A DNA stretch of 7,273 nucleotides from Desulfobacterales bacterium (lineage in GTDB: Bacteria; Desulfobacterota; Desulfobulbia; Desulfobulbales; Desulfocapsaceae), in contig JABDPQ010000018.1 in NCBI GenBank assembly GCA_013042695.1, positions 1 to 7,273 on the forward strand. The letters are read 5' to 3'. Each line of letters starts with the position of its first letter. The first letter of the stretch is position 1. Under the pieces are notes generated by a model. The model was not told the DNA's origin and did not search any database. It worked only from the letters and a program-made list of their open reading frames with translations. Below are positions 5,973 through 7,273 of this stretch, one piece after another. The position numbers and the translations under genes were made by a program.

Positions 5973-5999
5973 CAGATGTCAAACAGACGTCAAACAGAC
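5973..5999. repeat. Short 11-base tandem repeat between convergent genes
   Basis: The unit cagaYgtcaaa occurs at 5973-5983 and 5984-5994, with a third partial copy cagac at 5995-5999. The two full copies differ at one base (t/c). It fills most of the 33 bases between the stop codons of the AEC carrier (5967) and selO (6001). There is no GC-rich hairpin or T-run here, so it does not look like a shared bidirectional terminator. Confidence 0.7.
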
Positions 6000-6000
6000 A

Positions 6001-7273
6001 CTAGGAACTGCAGGAAAGCATCGAGCAGCCTGGCCGGTTTCGAGCCCATTCAGGTCGTTTTTCCGAGAAGCGCTCTTTATCTGGCTGGTCGTCATATGGG
6101 TTTCGAAAGACTTCAAGGAGTTCAGCAACCATGGAAAAGTCTCCCTGCTCAACCTTGTCGATTGCAAGCTGAGCGAGATAGTTTCGAAACACATACTTTG
6201 GGTTTGTCTTATTCATCAACCTGCGCCGCTGTATATCATCCAATGGGTCTTTACGGAGTCTTGTAATATAGTTATCAAGCCAGGTCTCAAGGCGTGTACG
6301 GTACTCTGTTGTCAGCTCCTCGGGTTTGTAATAGGCCTCAGTGAAAATCGCTGTCGAATGAGCTGTCTGCTCAGCAGTTTTTGCCACATTGGCCAGTTGG
6401 CGAAAGAAGATGGTCATGTCTGTCTCGGTTTTGGTGAGAAGGCCCAGTATCTCATTGATGAGATGGTCATCAGTCGGGTGTAATTCCTGCAGGCCGAGTT
6501 TGGCTGCCATGGTATTTTTCCATTCTTTCTGGAAGGTCTGTCTGTAAACATCAAGCGCTTCCTGAAGCGGAGCCACTTCACCAATGAGCGGAAAGAGTGC
6601 ATTGGCCAGTTGGGTGAGATTCCACTGTGCCATGTGCGGCTGGTTTGCATAGCAATAGCGGCGGCCGTGAGCATCAGTGGTATTCGGAGTCCAGCCCGGG
6701 TCGTAGCCTTCAAGCCAACCATAAGGCCCATAGTCAATGGTTAACCCCAGAATCGACATATTGTCAGTGTTCATCACACCATGGACAAATCCAACTCTCA
6801 TCCAGTGACTGATGAGTATGGCTGTCTTGTCGCACACTTCAGCAAACCAGGTAAGGATATTGGTCCGATTTGGGTCATGCTTTAGATGCGGGAAATCAGT
6901 TCGAATCGTATAGCGGACCAGCTCTTTCAATACCTCAGTCTCACCCCGCGCCGTAAATATTTCGAAATTTCCGAAGCGAATGAAAGATGGTGACATGCGG
7001 CAGACGACAGCACCTGGTTCTAATTTCGGGTTGCCGTCATAGAACATGTCCCGGAGTACCTGCTCTCCAGTTAAGACAAGGCTGAGAGCCCGGGTTGTAG
7101 GAATGCCAAGATGATACATGGCCTCGCTGCAGATAAACTCCCGCAGCGAAGAGCGCAGCACGGCAAGACCATCGGCGGTGCGAGAATAGGGTGTCTCTCC
7201 CGCCCCTTTTAGTTGCAGTATCCATCGTTTTGCTGAGTTGTTGATTACCTCTCCAAGGTTGATAGCCCGGCCA
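6001..7273 (-). CDS. selO: SelO/YdiU pseudokinase protein adenylyltransferase, N-terminus beyond window edge
   Basis: SelO family proteins have a kinase-like fold that binds ATP in a flipped orientation and transfers AMP to Ser/Thr/Tyr of target proteins, linked to redox stress. The visible 423 residues enter from the right edge in frame; the GTG at 7161 is internal, since family sequence continues upstream (GRAINLGEVI, then ILQLKGAGETPYSRT). E. coli SelO has about 480 residues, so perhaps the first 90-110 are missing. Conserved elements, numbered from the first whole visible codon, are the ion-pair Lys22 (QLKGAG) and Glu45 (LREF), spaced 23 apart as in relatives, and Asn171 (MNTDNMS) and Asp180 (TIDYGP), spaced 9 as in the known active site. 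The protein ends CSMLSCSS, with the family's antepenultimate Cys in a Cys-Ser-Ser tail. It is convergent with the AEC carrier and functionally unrelated to the uronate genes. Confidence 0.95.
   Translation of the reverse strand, partial: GRAINLGEVINNSAKRWILQLKGAGETPYSRTADGLAVLRSSLREFICSEAMYHLGIPTTRALSLVLTGEQVLRDMFYDGNPKLEPGAVVCRMSPSFIRFGNFEIFTARGETEVLKELVRYTIRTDFPHLKHDPNRTNILTWFAEVCDKTAILISHWMRVGFVHGVMNTDNMSILGLTIDYGPYGWLEGYDPGWTPNTTDAHGRRYCYANQPHMAQWNLTQLANALFPLIGEVAPLQEALDVYRQTFQKEWKNTMAAKLGLQELHPTDDHLINEILGLLTKTETDMTIFFRQLANVAKTAEQTAHSTAIFTEAYYKPEELTTEYRTRLETWLDNYITRLRKDPLDDIQRRRLMNKTNPKYVFRNYLAQLAIDKVEQGDFSMVAELLEVFRNPYDDQPDKERFSEKRPEWARNRPGCSMLSCSS

Noticed and set aside
6414..6737. 107-codon minus-strand frame inside selO
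   Set aside because: It is an out-of-frame reading of selO, whose own frame is fully conserved through this stretch.
7159..7161. GTG as the true start of selO
   Set aside because: Family-conserved sequence including the QLKGAG lysine motif continues upstream in frame to the window edge.

Overview
The window carries bacterial hexuronate and pectin-fragment catabolism genes beside two unrelated housekeeping-type genes. Protein sequences for the isomerases and the dehydrogenase read very close to the enterobacterial versions (UxaC, KduI, KduD), Shine-Dalgarno sequences are canonical, and base composition looks intermediate. This suggests a Gram-negative bacterium (Pseudomonadota or Desulfobacterota-like), but the sequence alone does not settle the lineage.

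Layout. On the minus strand, the left part holds a two-gene unit: uxaC (uronate isomerase, 1887 to 466) followed 4 bases later by a gluconokinase gene (461 to beyond the left edge), whose Shine-Dalgarno lies inside the end of uxaC. A gene-free stretch of about 650 bases (1888-2535) separates this unit from a divergent plus-strand cluster. That stretch contains a good candidate sigma-70 promoter pointing toward uxaC (2252-2280), a pair of adjacent dyad symmetries (2139-2170) and what looks like a frameshifted piece of old coding sequence (1989-2202). The plus-strand cluster is kdgF (2536-2871), kduI (2924-3754) and kduD (3848-4609).

Between kduD and the next gene lies a 443-base stretch (4610-5052). 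It contains the C-terminal stub of a second short-chain dehydrogenase on the minus strand (from 4668), a candidate promoter (4908-4937) and a 14-codon leader-like ORF (4985-5029). An AEC-family membrane carrier follows (5053-5967). It converges on a selO/ydiU pseudokinase AMPylase gene (6001 to beyond the right edge) across only 33 bases, which hold a short tandem repeat.

How it works together. KdgF and KduI channel the 4,5-unsaturated galacturonate released by pectin lyases to 5-keto-4-deoxyuronate and on to 2,5-diketo-3-deoxygluconate; KduD reduces that to 2-keto-3-deoxygluconate (KDG). UxaC opens the parallel route for saturated galacturonate or glucuronate, giving tagaturonate or fructuronate. 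The window therefore holds entry steps of both arms that meet at KDG, but not the later enzymes (tagaturonate/fructuronate reductase, altronate/mannonate dehydratase, KDG kinase, KDPG aldolase), the lyases or a recognised regulator. The SDR stub resembles the tail of D-mannonate/fructuronate oxidoreductase-type SDRs, hinting that such a gene was once here. Gluconokinase feeds gluconate into the same Entner-Doudoroff end of metabolism. I see no RNA gene, CRISPR array, insertion sequence or phage gene, and no convincing undescribed system; the most unusual material is in the two intergenic stretches.
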